Below, in pieces: positions 44,221 to 53,571 of a stretch of 64,000 nucleotides of DNA. The notes beneath the pieces are model-generated. The model saw nothing but the letters and a program-made list of their open reading frames with translations, searched no databases and had not been told where the DNA came from. The position numbers were made by a program, and so were the translations under genes. The stretch lies in contig JAJXZS010000034.1 of assembly GCA_021779955.1 (NCBI GenBank), positions 186,001 through 250,000 on the forward strand, in the 5' to 3' direction. Origin of the DNA: Chloroflexota bacterium (GTDB lineage: Bacteria > Chloroflexota > Anaerolineae > Anaerolineales > Anaerolineaceae). Every line of letters begins with the position of its first letter. Position 1 is the first letter of the stretch.

Positions 44221-44838
44221 ATGAATCCGCTTCGCGCAGCACTGAAAGTGCTTGGCTCATCCTTCAGGGACCTCTGGCAGGATCTGTGGATGAGCCTTGT
44301 TTGCAGTGTTCTCTGGTTGATTGCCAACGTGCTCGTCGTCACCGGGCCGCCCGCCACGATGACGCTGTTCTTTTACAGCAGTCGCGCTGCTAATGGCGAG
44401 CTGACCGACTTCGGTGATCTCTGGCACAAGTTCAAGCGTTCGTTTGGCGCTGGGTGGCGCTGGGGGTTCATCAACCTGCTCGTGATGGCAGCCCTCATCG
44501 GTGATATCGCGCTCACTGGCCAGCTTTCCTGGGCGCAATCGACCATCCGCTACACCCAGGGGCTGTATGTAGCCTTGATACTGGTCTGGACGCAGATTCA
44601 GCTTTACGCGCTGGCGTTTCTCCAGGTGCAGGAGGAGCCGCGCGTCCGTACTGCCTGGCGAAACGGCGCAGTCTTGCTCGGCCGTAATATTCTCTTTTCC
44701 ATCCTCACAGGAATTCCCACCCTCTTGATTCTGCTTGCAGGCATCCCCCTGTTTATGCTCACGGCGTTCTTCGGACCCGTGCTGGTCGCCGGAATTGCCA
44801 CTCACGCCGTGATCGACAAAGTCGGCATTCCAGAATAG
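44221..44838 (+). CDS. YesL/DUF624-like membrane protein
   Basis: A 205-residue protein with five to six helices. It has SSFRDLWQDLWMSLVCSVLWL and VLVVTGPPATMTLFFYSSRA near the N-terminus, the order of features of DUF624/YesL-type proteins found next to carbohydrate ABC importers. It begins 18 bp after the permease, so it belongs to the same operon. Role unknown; it may be a chaperone or regulator of sugar-import complexes. Confidence 0.7.
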   Translation: MNPLRAALKVLGSSFRDLWQDLWMSLVCSVLWLIANVLVVTGPPATMTLFFYSSRAANGELTDFGDLWHKFKRSFGAGWRWGFINLLVMAALIGDIALTGQLSWAQSTIRYTQGLYVALILVWTQIQLYALAFLQVQEEPRVRTAWRNGAVLLGRNILFSILTGIPTLLILLAGIPLFMLTAFFGPVLVAGIATHAVIDKVGIPE

Positions 44839-44844
44839 CGACTT

Positions 44845-46032
44845 TCAGACCACCCGTCCCTTCATCTTGACCGCGACCACGGTGATGTCGTCGAAGGATT
44901 CGGCATCGCCTATGAATCCGTACAGGTCCCTCTTCAAATTTTCGATCGCGCCATCAGCCGAACTCTCAATTGCAGATAGGCCTGCCGCCAGTTGATCTCG
45001 GCCAAAATTGGCTCCAGCCGCGTTCAAAGCGTCCGGCACTCCATCGGTGTACGCCAGCAGCAGGTCGCCGGGTTGCATTTCGACCTGCCTCACGGCGAAT
45101 TGGGCATCATCGATAATCCCCACGACGGGTCCCGTAGGTTTGAGCGTGACCGCCAGGCAGCCGCCTCTCACCAGTAGCCCAAACTCGTTGCCGCAATTGG
45201 CGTAGATCAGCTTCTTCTCTCTCACATCGATGATGCCGATGAACAGGGTTGCGAACATGTTGGCATCGCCGTGCGTCTGGCAGATATAGCGGTTGACGAA
45301 GGACACCACGTGCTGCAGGCGCTCCGAAGGCGCGAGCTGGCTCATGTCCATTCCGCCGCTCGTGATGTCGCTCAGCGCCGTGGCCCGCACCAGGCTGCGC
45401 ACCAACGTCATGAACAGCGCCGCCCCGACTCCCTTGCCGCAGACGTCGCCAACGCAGAATGCCAGGTTGCCATCGGGCAGCTCGAACGCGTCGTAGAAAT
45501 CGCCGGCCACCTCCCTCGCAGCCTTGAAATACGCCGCAAACTCCCAGCCATCGACCTGCGGCAGTTCAGCGGGCAAAAATCCAAGCTGGATCTCCCGCGC
45601 GATGTCGAGTTCCCGCTCCAGCCCCTTCAGATAAACCTGCTCCATGTCGCGTAGGCGTTTCTTCTCCAGGCTCGAGGAGATCCGCGCGAAGAGCAGGCTC
45701 GGCTCGAACGGCTTGGGCAGGTAATCTTCAGCCCCCAATTGGATGCCGCGCACCACGCTTTGCAGGTCGTTGCTCGCCGAGATGACGATCACCGGTATCC
45801 CGCGCGTTTCGCTTGCCGCTTTCAGGCGCCTGAGCACCTCGAAGCCGTCCATCACGGGCATCATGATATCCAGGAGCACCAGGTCTGGCGATTGGCTGGA
45901 AACTTTCTCAAGCGCATCCACGCCGTTGACCGCGCTCAGCGTGTCCCACCCCGAATCCTCGAGCTCCTGTTCCAGGTAATCCACGTTGAACGGTTCGTCG
46001 TCCACGATCAGCACTTTCGGACGCTCATTCAC
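44845..46032 (-). CDS. Response regulator with PP2C-type (RsbU/SpoIIE) phosphatase output
   Basis: A 395-residue protein. Receiver 1-120 with the acidic pair D11/D12, phosphorylation site D55 (LVLLDIMMPVMDG) and K107. A short coiled linker (about 120-150) has ERELDIAREIQLGFLP, the usual entry to SpoIIE-type PPM phosphatases. GDFYDAFELPDGNLAFCVGD and VCGKGVGAALFM carry metal-binding Asp residues of the active site, DGVPDALNAAG another and DDITVVAVK the last. It would dephosphorylate an anti-sigma factor antagonist when phosphorylated by the kinase below. No STAS or RsbW gene is in the window. Confidence 0.92.
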   Translation of the reverse strand: MNERPKVLIVDDEPFNVDYLEQELEDSGWDTLSAVNGVDALEKVSSQSPDLVLLDIMMPVMDGFEVLRRLKAASETRGIPVIVISASNDLQSVVRGIQLGAEDYLPKPFEPSLLFARISSSLEKKRLRDMEQVYLKGLERELDIAREIQLGFLPAELPQVDGWEFAAYFKAAREVAGDFYDAFELPDGNLAFCVGDVCGKGVGAALFMTLVRSLVRATALSDITSGGMDMSQLAPSERLQHVVSFVNRYICQTHGDANMFATLFIGIIDVREKKLIYANCGNEFGLLVRGGCLAVTLKPTGPVVGIIDDAQFAVRQVEMQPGDLLLAYTDGVPDALNAAGANFGRDQLAAGLSAIESSADGAIENLKRDLYGFIGDAESFDDITVVAVKMKGRVV

Positions 46033-46033
46033 C

Positions 46034-46390
46034 TCATCCCCCCAGGTATTTCTGCAGCTTCTGCGCCAGTTCGTCCTCGTCGATCGGTTTGGTGATGTAA
46101 TCCGTGCAGCCTGCGCTGATCGCCTTCTCGCGGTCGCCTGTCATCGCGTGCGACGAGAGTCCGATGATCGGCAGCTCTTTGAAAGACTCGCGGATCTTCC
46201 GCGTGGCATCGTACCCGTCCATCAGCGGCATGGCAATGTCCATCAGGATCAGATCCGGCCTGTGTTTCTCTGTCAGCGTTACGCCCTGTACCCCGTCCCT
46301 TGCGATCAATAAGTTGTAGTCTTCCTCGAGCAGCTGCACCAGCAGATCGATGTTGAATTCGGTGTCTTCCACGATCAGGATGGTCTTCAT
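46034..46390 (-). CDS. Single-domain response regulator (CheY/DivK-like)
   Basis: A 118-residue receiver-only protein. E8/D9, phosphoacceptor D51 (LILMDIAMPLMDGYDATRKI) and K101 (YITKPIDEDEL) are intact. It lies 1 bp before the phosphatase gene and 10 bp after the kinase, so all three are one operon. It may be a phosphate shuttle between kinase and phosphatase, or output to another target. Confidence 0.93.
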   Translation of the reverse strand: MKTILIVEDTEFNIDLLVQLLEEDYNLLIARDGVQGVTLTEKHRPDLILMDIAMPLMDGYDATRKIRESFKELPIIGLSSHAMTGDREKAISAGCTDYITKPIDEDELAQKLQKYLGG

Positions 46391-46400
46391 GCCAGCCTCC

Positions 46401-49400
46401 TCACTTGACCGTCGACTCGCTATCGGACAGAACCTCCGGCGTTGTTTCCCCCGCTTGCCCTGCAGCGCTGCGGTATTGCAGCGGTAGGCTCAGCGCAAAC
46501 GTCGACCCCTTCCCCAATTCTGACACGACTGAAATATCCCCGCCAAGCAGCCTGGCCAGGGTGCGGCTGATCGCCAGCCCAAGCCCTGTCCCGCCGTATT
46601 GGCGCGTGGTGCTTGTATCTGCCTGCTGAAATTCCTTGAAGATGCGCTCCATCGCCTCTTCGCTGATCCCGATCCCCGTGTCGCTGACGGCGATGCACAA
46701 CCTTTCGCCCTCCTGACGCGCGCTGATGACGATTTTGCCCTCGTGCGTGAACTTGGCGGCGTTGCTCAGCAGGTTGAGCATGATCTGGCGGATTTTGTCC
46801 TGGTCTGAGACCATCCGGTCGAGGCTCTCGTCCACCTGCTTCTCCAGCGTCACCCCCGGCTTGACCAGCGTCGCCGAGGTGTTGACGCACAGGTCGATCA
46901 GCGGCGCAATGCGGAAGCTCGCCGCAAGCACATCCATGCGCCCCGCCTCGATCTTGGCGATGTCCAGCGTGGTATTGATCAGGCTCAGCAGGTGCTCTGC
47001 GCTGATCAGCACCTTGTCGAGATTCTCGGTTTGCTTCACGGGGAGCACGTCCTCTCCCTTGCGCCGCACGATCCGCGTGAACCCGATGATGGCGTTCAGC
47101 GGCGTGCGCAGTTCGTGGCTCATGTTCGCCAGGAAAGCGCTCTTTGCCTGGTTGGCCTTCTCTGCATCTCTGCGCGCCAGCCTTGCCTCGTGATAAAGCT
47201 GCGCGTTGTTCAGCGCGCTGCCAACGCTGGTGGCGATGGTGTTCATCAGACGCATGTCATCTTCGCAATACAGACCCTCGAGCTTGGTGCTCTGCACGCT
47301 GATCACCCCAACAGCCTTCCCGCTGACGATGATCGGCACCCCCAGGTAACTACGGCTCTGGATGCCCACCCGCTTGATGCCGATCTCCACCGCCTTCTGG
47401 TCGAGGTCCCGGTTGAGCAGCAGCGGGCTGCACGTCTCGATCACCCGGCTGGTGAGGCCTTCCCCCGTCTTGATTGTCGGCAGCAGCTCGCCGTACGTGA
47501 ACGGGAAGTGGATTTCGCCTGCTGGCTCGTCCACCAGCGCCACGTAGGCAATATCGGGGCGGAACAGGGAGACGATCTGCTCGCCTGCCAGCTTGATCAA
47601 TCCATCAAGATCCAACTCTTTCACCAGCGCCGAGCTCACGGTGTTTACCGCCGCCAGCTCGTTTGCGCGCTGCTCGGTCTCTTTAAGCAAACGTTGCGTC
47701 TCGTCGAACAGGCGCGCGTTTTCAAGGGCAACGCTCATGCTGTTCGCCAGGGTAGAGAGCAATCGGATGTCGTTCTCGGAAAATGCATCGAATTGTTCCA
47801 CATTCTGCAGGCTTACATAGCCCGTCACGTTCGGTCCAATGACCAGCGGAACAAACAGGACCGATTTTGGCGCTTCTGTCCCTTCGAGAATCTCGCTTCC
47901 AGACGCTGCGATGGATTCCGCCGTGACGTGATTATTGAACAATGGCTCGCCGCACTCGATGAGCTGTTGGCGGATGAGGTCGTAGGGTCTTGAAGGAAGA
48001 TCTTCCTTATATATGCCTTTCTCGAACGCATACCATATTTTTTCGGTTCCGGCCTGCACGTCGAATGAGCCGATCATCACGCTCTGCGCATCGAAGATCC
48101 GGCGCACATTCTCGCCCACCAGGCGGTAGATCCCCTGGATGTCCAGCCGGTGCGAAAGCCCCTCCTGCACGCTGTTGATCACCGCCAGTTCGCTCGCGCG
48201 CTGCCGTTCCTGCTCGAACAGGCGCGCATTTTCGATCGCCACGCCGATATTCGATGAAAGCGTTTCGAGCAGGCGCACGTGGTTTTCGTTGAAGGCGCGC
48301 GCCTTGTAGCTGCCCAGGAACGAAATGCCAAGCACGCGGTCGTTGGCGATGATCGGCACACCCAGCCACGATTGAGTGAGCGTGCCGTCGCTCTTTGCCA
48401 GTTCCTCGGGCGGGAAGTAAGCTCCATGGGCGATCTCTTCATCCAGCGTGCCCAGCAGCAGCGATCTGCCTGTTGAGATCACTTTCGAGCTCAAGCCGGT
48501 GCCAAGAGGAAACGGTTCGACGTAATCGATGTACCCGCCCTCATTCTTATCGTATTCGAAATAACTGTGGATGAGATTGTCGTCAGTGTGCAGCAGGCTG
48601 ATCGAGACAGCGTCCGCATCGAAAATGCGCTGCAGATTCTCGCCCGCCACCCGCGTTACCGTCCACAGGTCAAGCGTGCGCGATGTGGCAGCCCCAAGGC
48701 TGGTGAGCACCGAAAGCTCGGCGTTGCGCTGCTCGAGCACCTCGTTTGCCTCGCGCAGTTCGCGCGTGCGCGCCCCTGCCTCCTCCTCGAGCACCCGCTT
48801 CTGATCCTCGAGTTGACCCTGCGCTGCGCGCAGTTCCGCCTGCGTCTTGTGCTCCTGGGCGATCACCCCTTCTTGCAGACGGTAGAAGCGCACCAGCAGC
48901 ACCTCGGCGACGCCGAGCAGCATTAGGATGGCGGTCAGTGCCATCCACGTGGTGGGTTGGGTCGCGCCAGGGATCTGGTTGCGCAAGACCAGCACCCCGC
49001 TCTCGGCTGCGATCGCGTCGGCCGTGAGGAGAAGCGCGCTGGCGATCGTGACGAACACGCTGGCCCGCCTGCCGATCAAGAAAAGCGCAGCGAGCGAAAT
49101 CAACAAAAGGTACAGCGGACCGATTCCCCTGAACCCGCTCGAAAGCAGGTTGACGATCGCCGCCCCGTACCCCACTGCCAGCAGCCCGCCCACGCGTACG
49201 CCGTAGGGGATCTTGCGGAAAATGGTCAGCGCGATGAGTAGCACCTCGCCTGCGCTCAGCCCATAAGTGAACCAGCTCACCGGCCCTGCTCTTAGCTCAT
49301 TGACGATGATCGCTGCCAGCGCCGGGAGCGCTGCGACGGCAACGATCAGCAGAAAGATATTCAACACCGTGGTGCGCCACGCGTGAAGCACCCCCTTGGT

Positions 49401-49424
49401 TGAAGTGCTATCCAATGTTTCCAT
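46401..49424 (-). CDS. Membrane histidine kinase with three GAF domains
   Basis: A 1007-residue sensor kinase. Residues 1-200 contain six to seven hydrophobic helices; a coiled segment (205-245) follows; three GAF domains lie about 245-405, 415-580 and 590-740. HisKA has the phosphoacceptor H770 in [19 protein letters not shown], and the ATPase domain contains [13 protein letters not shown] (N box), [12 protein letters not shown] (G1) and [11 protein letters not shown] (G2). No receiver is attached; the two receivers are separate genes downstream. The N-terminal helix bundle has no family name I can give. The multiple GAFs suggest sensing of small ligands or redox state. Confidence 0.93.
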   Translation of the reverse strand: METLDSTSTKGVLHAWRTTVLNIFLLIVAVAALPALAAIIVNELRAGPVSWFTYGLSAGEVLLIALTIFRKIPYGVRVGGLLAVGYGAAIVNLLSSGFRGIGPLYLLLISLAALFLIGRRASVFVTIASALLLTADAIAAESGVLVLRNQIPGATQPTTWMALTAILMLLGVAEVLLVRFYRLQEGVIAQEHKTQAELRAAQGQLEDQKRVLEEEAGARTRELREANEVLEQRNAELSVLTSLGAATSRTLDLWTVTRVAGENLQRIFDADAVSISLLHTDDNLIHSYFEYDKNEGGYIDYVEPFPLGTGLSSKVISTGRSLLLGTLDEEIAHGAYFPPEELAKSDGTLTQSWLGVPIIANDRVLGISFLGSYKARAFNENHVRLLETLSSNIGVAIENARLFEQERQRASELAVINSVQEGLSHRLDIQGIYRLVGENVRRIFDAQSVMIGSFDVQAGTEKIWYAFEKGIYKEDLPSRPYDLIRQQLIECGEPLFNNHVTAESIAASGSEILEGTEAPKSVLFVPLVIGPNVTGYVSLQNVEQFDAFSENDIRLLSTLANSMSVALENARLFDETQRLLKETEQRANELAAVNTVSSALVKELDLDGLIKLAGEQIVSLFRPDIAYVALVDEPAGEIHFPFTYGELLPTIKTGEGLTSRVIETCSPLLLNRDLDQKAVEIGIKRVGIQSRSYLGVPIIVSGKAVGVISVQSTKLEGLYCEDDMRLMNTIATSVGSALNNAQLYHEARLARRDAEKANQAKSAFLANMSHELRTPLNAIIGFTRIVRRKGEDVLPVKQTENLDKVLISAEHLLSLINTTLDIAKIEAGRMDVLAASFRIAPLIDLCVNTSATLVKPGVTLEKQVDESLDRMVSDQDKIRQIMLNLLSNAAKFTHEGKIVISARQEGERLCIAVSDTGIGISEEAMERIFKEFQQADTSTTRQYGGTGLGLAISRTLARLLGGDISVVSELGKGSTFALSLPLQYRSAAGQAGETTPEVLSDSESTVK

Positions 49425-49523
49425 ACCCCTCGTCTCGATGCCGCAAACCTGTGATGACTTTATTATAGGAGCATTTGGTAATTGGCAAGTCTGGACAGCA
49501 TTGCCTGATTTTCTTTTTTTTGA

Positions 49524-49552
49524 TTGACATTAATGCTTATTGATCCTACACT
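49524..49552 (+). promoter_or_regulatory. Promoter of the ABC exporter operon
   Basis: TTGACA (49524-49529), a 17-bp spacer and TACACT (49547-49552), 85 bp before the ATPase start. The -35 is perfect, the -10 has four of six matches. A T8 run lies just upstream. Confidence 0.55.
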
Positions 49553-49636
49553 CATCCTTGCTGGTATTGATATCTGTTTGACTGATCCCGCCGGCTGCGG
49601 CGCGTCAGCATATCGTTCGGTTCAGGGAGCGGTCCA

Positions 49637-50509
49637 ATGAGCGTTATCGAAGTGAATCAGCTGACCAAGTATTACGGCAAATCGCGCGGTATCGTGGATG
49701 TTACCTTCAACGTTGAGGAGGGCGAGATTTTCGGTTTCATCGGGCCGAACGGCGCCGGCAAGTCCACCACCATTCGCCTGCTCCTCTCGCTGATCCATCC
49801 CACCAGCGGCAGCGCCAAAGTCTTCGGTATGGACGTGGTTTCCCGCGGTCCTGAGATCCGCCGCGACATCGGCTACCTGCCTTCCGAGGTCTACTATTAC
49901 GAAGGCATGAAAGTTATTGATTTGCTCAAGTATTCCGCCAGTTTCTACCCCGGCGATCACACCCAGCGCATCCAGGAACTCTCAGAGACGATGGAACTCG
50001 AGCTCCACCGCCGGATCAGTGACCTCTCCTATGGCAACAAAAAGAAGGTCGGCATCGTGCAGGGGTTGCTGCACAGCCCCAAACTGCTCTTCCTCGATGA
50101 GCCAACCAGCGGACTCGATCCGCTCATGCAGCGCAAATTCTTCGACCTCATCCGCAAGGAGAATACCCGCGGCGTGACTGTGTTCTTCTCATCGCACATC
50201 CTCGGCGAGGTCCAACGGTTGTGCACCCGCGTCGGTATCATCCGCGAGGGCAGGATTGTGGAAATCTCCAACATCCGTACCTTGCAGCAGAACAACTACA
50301 AAAAGGTGAGTTTGACGGTCGATGGGTCGAATCCGCTCTCCTTCGACATGCCCGGCGTGACCAATTTGCAGGCGGAAAACGGTACGGTGCATTTCTTCTT
50401 CAAGGGCGATATCAACGCGGTCTTGCAAAAGATCAGCTCCGTCCAGGTGACCGATGTGACCATCGAGGAGCCCACCCTTGAAGAGATTTTCATGCACTAC
50501 TACGAATAG
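49637..50509 (+). CDS. ABC exporter ATP-binding protein
   Basis: A 290-residue ATPase. Walker A FIGPNGAGKST near 33, signature LSYGNKKKVG near 133, Walker B LLFLDEPTSGLDP near 155, switch His in FFSSHILGEV near 185. The C-terminal tail after 220 (ending PTLEEIFMHYYE) is that of bacitracin/YhcH-like exporters. First gene of a three-gene export operon. Confidence 0.93.
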   Translation: MSVIEVNQLTKYYGKSRGIVDVTFNVEEGEIFGFIGPNGAGKSTTIRLLLSLIHPTSGSAKVFGMDVVSRGPEIRRDIGYLPSEVYYYEGMKVIDLLKYSASFYPGDHTQRIQELSETMELELHRRISDLSYGNKKKVGIVQGLLHSPKLLFLDEPTSGLDPLMQRKFFDLIRKENTRGVTVFFSSHILGEVQRLCTRVGIIREGRIVEISNIRTLQQNNYKKVSLTVDGSNPLSFDMPGVTNLQAENGTVHFFFKGDINAVLQKISSVQVTDVTIEEPTLEEIFMHYYE

Positions 50510-50518
50510 GCAGAGACC

Positions 50519-51328
50519 ATGAGCGCAAACATTTTCAGACACGAATTTCGCTCCCGGTTCAAGTCGGTGCTGATCTGGTCGCTGTCTATCGCAGCCATCA
50601 CTTTCTTCTTCTTCTCCCTCTTCCCGGTATTTGCCGACCAGGCAGCCCTGATGAATGAGTTCTTGGCCAAATATCCGCCCGAATTGCGCGCGGCTTTCGG
50701 CATGAGCAACATGGACCTGTCCACGGTGCTGGGTTTCTACAGTCTCCTTTTTCTCTTCATCCAGCTTTGCGTGGCCATCCAGTCCAGCAATTACGGCTTC
50801 GGTCTGGTTTCGATCGAAGAAAGTGAACTGACCGCCGACTTCCTGTTGAGCAAACCGGTCACCCGCACCCGCATCCTCACCAGCAAGCTGCTCGCCGCCC
50901 TCTCCAGCCTGATTCTTACCGATCTGGTGATCTGGGTGAGCACTTTCGCGGCGATCGAAGCGTTTGGCCAGGGCCGTGCATACGATCGGGGCACCCTGTT
51001 CCTGGTGCTCTTCAGCCTTATCATCTTCCAGCTCTTCTTCCTGTCTGTCGGCTTGGTGATCTCTCTGCTGGTTAAACGTGTGCGCAGCGTGACCCCATAT
51101 GGTCTCGGCCTGGGTTTTGGTGCTTACATGCTCAGCGCCTTCACCGGTGTGTTTGGTCAGGTCTGGTTGGAGCTGCTCACCCCCTTCAAACACCTGGATG
51201 CCGCCTACATCGTTGCCAATCACGCCTACAACACCCCGCTCGTGTTGCTCAATTTGGCGGTCAGCCTGGTATCTCTGGGCGCCAGCTACTGGCTGTATAT
51301 CCGCCGTGATGTTCCGGCGGTTTCATAG
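50519..51328 (+). CDS. ABC-2 type exporter permease
   Basis: A 269-residue permease with six hydrophobic helices, 10 bp after the ATPase. FRHEFRSRFKSVLIWSLSI is the amphipathic start of ABC-2 permeases; the long loop FPVFADQAALMNEFLAKYPP then precedes helix two, as in YhcI/NatB-like exporters. It is homologous in layout to the next gene, and the two probably form a heterodimer. Confidence 0.88.
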   Translation: MSANIFRHEFRSRFKSVLIWSLSIAAITFFFFSLFPVFADQAALMNEFLAKYPPELRAAFGMSNMDLSTVLGFYSLLFLFIQLCVAIQSSNYGFGLVSIEESELTADFLLSKPVTRTRILTSKLLAALSSLILTDLVIWVSTFAAIEAFGQGRAYDRGTLFLVLFSLIIFQLFFLSVGLVISLLVKRVRSVTPYGLGLGFGAYMLSAFTGVFGQVWLELLTPFKHLDAAYIVANHAYNTPLVLLNLAVSLVSLGASYWLYIRRDVPAVS

Positions 51329-51337
51329 GAGGCACTC

Positions 51338-52132
51338 ATGAACATCTTCCTTCGTGAACTGAAAGCCAACCTTAAATCCCTCCTGATCTGGAGCGGCATC
51401 ATCATCCTGCTGATCATTTTGGCGGTGGCCAAGTTTTCCGCCTTTGCCGGCGATCCCGCAACGATCAAGATGCTCGATTCCATGCCCCCCGGGCTGCTCG
51501 CGGCGTTTGGGTTGAACGCCTTCAACATGACCACCATCAGCGGCTTCTACGGCGTGATGTTCATCTACTTCGCCTTGATGGCCGCCATCGCTGCCGCCAT
51601 GTGGGGCTCTGAATCCATCTCCAAAGAGGAACGCAACAAGACGGTTGAGTTCTCTCTGGTGCTGCCGGTCTCCCGCAGCCGGGTCGTGACTGCCAAAGCC
51701 CTCGCCGCCCTGGTCAACTGCATCCTCTTCGTGCTGATCACCTGGGGAGCCTCGCTGGTGGCGGTCCAGCCTTACAAACCGGATGCCGCCTACTACCAGT
51801 TCCTGTTGCTCGAGATGCAGGGCATGTTCTTCATCGAACTGATCTTCCTTGCCGTCGGGCTGCTGCTGGGCTGCGTCATGAAGCGCTACAAGCTCTCCGG
51901 CTCCACCGCCGTGGCCATCATTCTGACCGCCTACTTCCTTTCCATCGTCACCGCGATGGACAAGAGCCTCGACTGGCTCAAATACCTCACCCCCTTCAAG
52001 TACTTCGACGCCGGCACCCTCTTCCGGACCGGCAAATTGGACCCCGCTTATATGCTTCTCTCAGCCGCCATCATCGTCGTCTGCCTCGCCATGGCATATG
52101 TGGTCTATAACAGGCGCGACTTGTACATTTAG
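51338..52132 (+). CDS. ABC-2 type exporter permease
   Basis: A 264-residue permease with six helices, 10 bp after its paralogue. IFLRELKANLKSLLIWSGII and the following loop (FSAFAGDPATIKMLDSMPPG) mirror the first permease, and WGSESISKEERNKTVEFSL is the shared cytoplasmic loop before helix three. Last gene of the exporter operon, followed by a terminator. Substrate not predictable. Confidence 0.88.
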   Translation: MNIFLRELKANLKSLLIWSGIIILLIILAVAKFSAFAGDPATIKMLDSMPPGLLAAFGLNAFNMTTISGFYGVMFIYFALMAAIAAAMWGSESISKEERNKTVEFSLVLPVSRSRVVTAKALAALVNCILFVLITWGASLVAVQPYKPDAAYYQFLLLEMQGMFFIELIFLAVGLLLGCVMKRYKLSGSTAVAIILTAYFLSIVTAMDKSLDWLKYLTPFKYFDAGTLFRTGKLDPAYMLLSAAIIVVCLAMAYVVYNRRDLYI

Positions 52133-52154
52133 CGGGTCTTGTACTCCATAACGT

Positions 52155-52189
52155 AAAGGGAGCAGCCGCAATTCGACTGCACCCTTTTA
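52155..52189 (+). terminator. Terminator of the ABC exporter operon
   Basis: AAAGGG-A-GCAG and CTGC-A-CCCTTT pair over ten bases with one internal A-A mismatch, followed by TTAG. It marks the left edge of the AT-rich block. Confidence 0.7.
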
Positions 52190-52579
52190 GTTACAACTCG
52201 TCCCCCGCGCGGTCTACCACCATATAGCCAGGAATGCCCAAACGTCCAGTTTTGGCAAAAAACCGCTTAAAACTTCATCTTACTCCTGCATGAATGGTTT
52301 TGGGAAAATTGACGATACGAACAGTTTGGGGTCTTTGGGTAATGGATAGGCACGGACAATCGCTTTGATTTGGCATGGAAATACAGCTTTACAGATTGTG
52401 GTGCGTCCTAGATACAGATTGAAGGCGCTTTATGTCAAACAAGCGTGAATTCCCTTATTGGTGCACTTCAATTTTGCGGATGATAACAGCATTTCTGAAA
52501 ATAATGTAAAGTCTCAATAGGGGATTTTGAATGCTTCGTTATATACAGCATTGTAAAAAATCAAATCAAGTTAGTGGAC
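52190..52579. other. Non-coding left flank of the AT-rich defence-like island
   Basis: About 390 bp after the exporter terminator in which base use switches from GC-rich to AT-rich. No open frame longer than 25 codons with a start and ribosome site is seen. No direct repeat or tRNA end that would mark an integration site was found. Confidence 0.5.
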
Positions 52580-53539
52580 CTAGACGATATATTCCATGTT
52601 CAATATCGTATATACGGCCGCTTTTATAGTGCTTAAGGCTACATTTACATATTCTATAGAGGTTTCTCGGCTAATTGTCCAAGATGCAGCGATTTCAGGA
52701 TCTACTCCGTGATCTGCTGCATTCCGTATATGTCCTAGATATTTGAACATATTCTTATGTTTGGTCTTAATCTGATTCTGATTGAACCTATCTACTTTAG
52801 AGTTTATGCCTGTTGCATTTGTCAAGTCCACCTGAAAATGATTGCCTATCTGAGTAAGAAGAGACTCAATTGCATTTCCTGCATAGACAATCGGTGTTCT
52901 TGGACTGTCTCCCCTTAATTGCATAAATCCCGTTGTTATTGGAGTTAAGACTTCTGCATAATTTATCCAATTTGCTACGTCATTGCCTAATCGAGTTCTG
53001 ATTTTGGATTCGGCTAACGCTCGATCTGCAGCTACTTCAACAACAATTTCAACGAAACCGGCACTTTGTGTATTAAAGTCCGCTGATTTGAATAAGCCAC
53101 CTCCTTCAGTTACCAGCGAATTAGCGAATGTCCCCAAACTTATGAGTGTATCCTTAATTTCATCTCTATGCTTGCTGAGAGAATATAAAACTTTTACCTG
53201 TTCAGCTGCCATAGATGCGAGTCCAGTTACACCAAGGCGATACTTGAACGTTTGGTAGGGTGGGTAGTCTTCGAGTACGAGGCGTAATATTGCTGCTTTC
53301 TGAGTGTCTTTAGCTGTAACCAAATAGACAGCAAATGGTCTTAATGGAAAATATTTACCGTTACTTTGCTGTATCAGGCCAAGTTCACTTGCCATTCCAA
53401 GAGCATTTTGCGCATTTGCTATTGGCACATCCATGAATTCGGCAACATAATTGTCAGCACATCCTTGTACGCTGGTAAGGACTGCGTCAGTTGCCGCAAT
53501 TATATTCTCTGCTGTTGTAGGAAAGATATCTGGAGCCAT
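52580..53539 (-). CDS. Winged-helix/HEPN protein with RNxxxH RNase motif (candidate defence effector)
   Basis: A 319-residue protein that I cannot place in a named family. Residues 20-72 look like a winged helix (MDVPIANAQNALGMASELGL, then QQSNGKYFPLRPFAVYLV); 80-105 has the helix IL-x-LVLEDYPPYQTFKYRL often seen after such domains. 215-310 is an all-helical domain with R272-N273-A-A-D-H277 in HIRNAADHGVD, a canonical HEPN ribonuclease motif (R-polar-x3-H), followed by SWTISRETSIEYVNVALSTI. This is like Abi_C/HEPN effectors of abortive infection. Its gene is 32 bp after the DUF5343-like gene, same strand. The DNA is AT-rich. RNase role is inferred from the motif. Confidence 0.7.
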   Translation of the reverse strand: MAPDIFPTTAENIIAATDAVLTSVQGCADNYVAEFMDVPIANAQNALGMASELGLIQQSNGKYFPLRPFAVYLVTAKDTQKAAILRLVLEDYPPYQTFKYRLGVTGLASMAAEQVKVLYSLSKHRDEIKDTLISLGTFANSLVTEGGGLFKSADFNTQSAGFVEIVVEVAADRALAESKIRTRLGNDVANWINYAEVLTPITTGFMQLRGDSPRTPIVYAGNAIESLLTQIGNHFQVDLTNATGINSKVDRFNQNQIKTKHKNMFKYLGHIRNAADHGVDPEIAASWTISRETSIEYVNVALSTIKAAVYTILNMEYIV

Positions 53540-53571
53540 AACCCTTTTGCTTCTTACTAATTGGGTCTAAT

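Noticed and set aside
46992-47993. 333-codon plus-strand frame under the histidine kinase
   Set aside because: Antisense to GAF and HisKA coding sequence with intact motifs.
50189-51223. Long open frame (344 codons) on the minus strand under the ABC exporter
   Set aside because: Antisense to two clear ABC genes; rich in Glu/His/Gln as antisense frames of GC-rich genes are, and no motif.
52430-52511. Short ORF beginning MSNKREFPYW near the left island edge
   Set aside because: Only 25 codons, no ribosome site, no motif.
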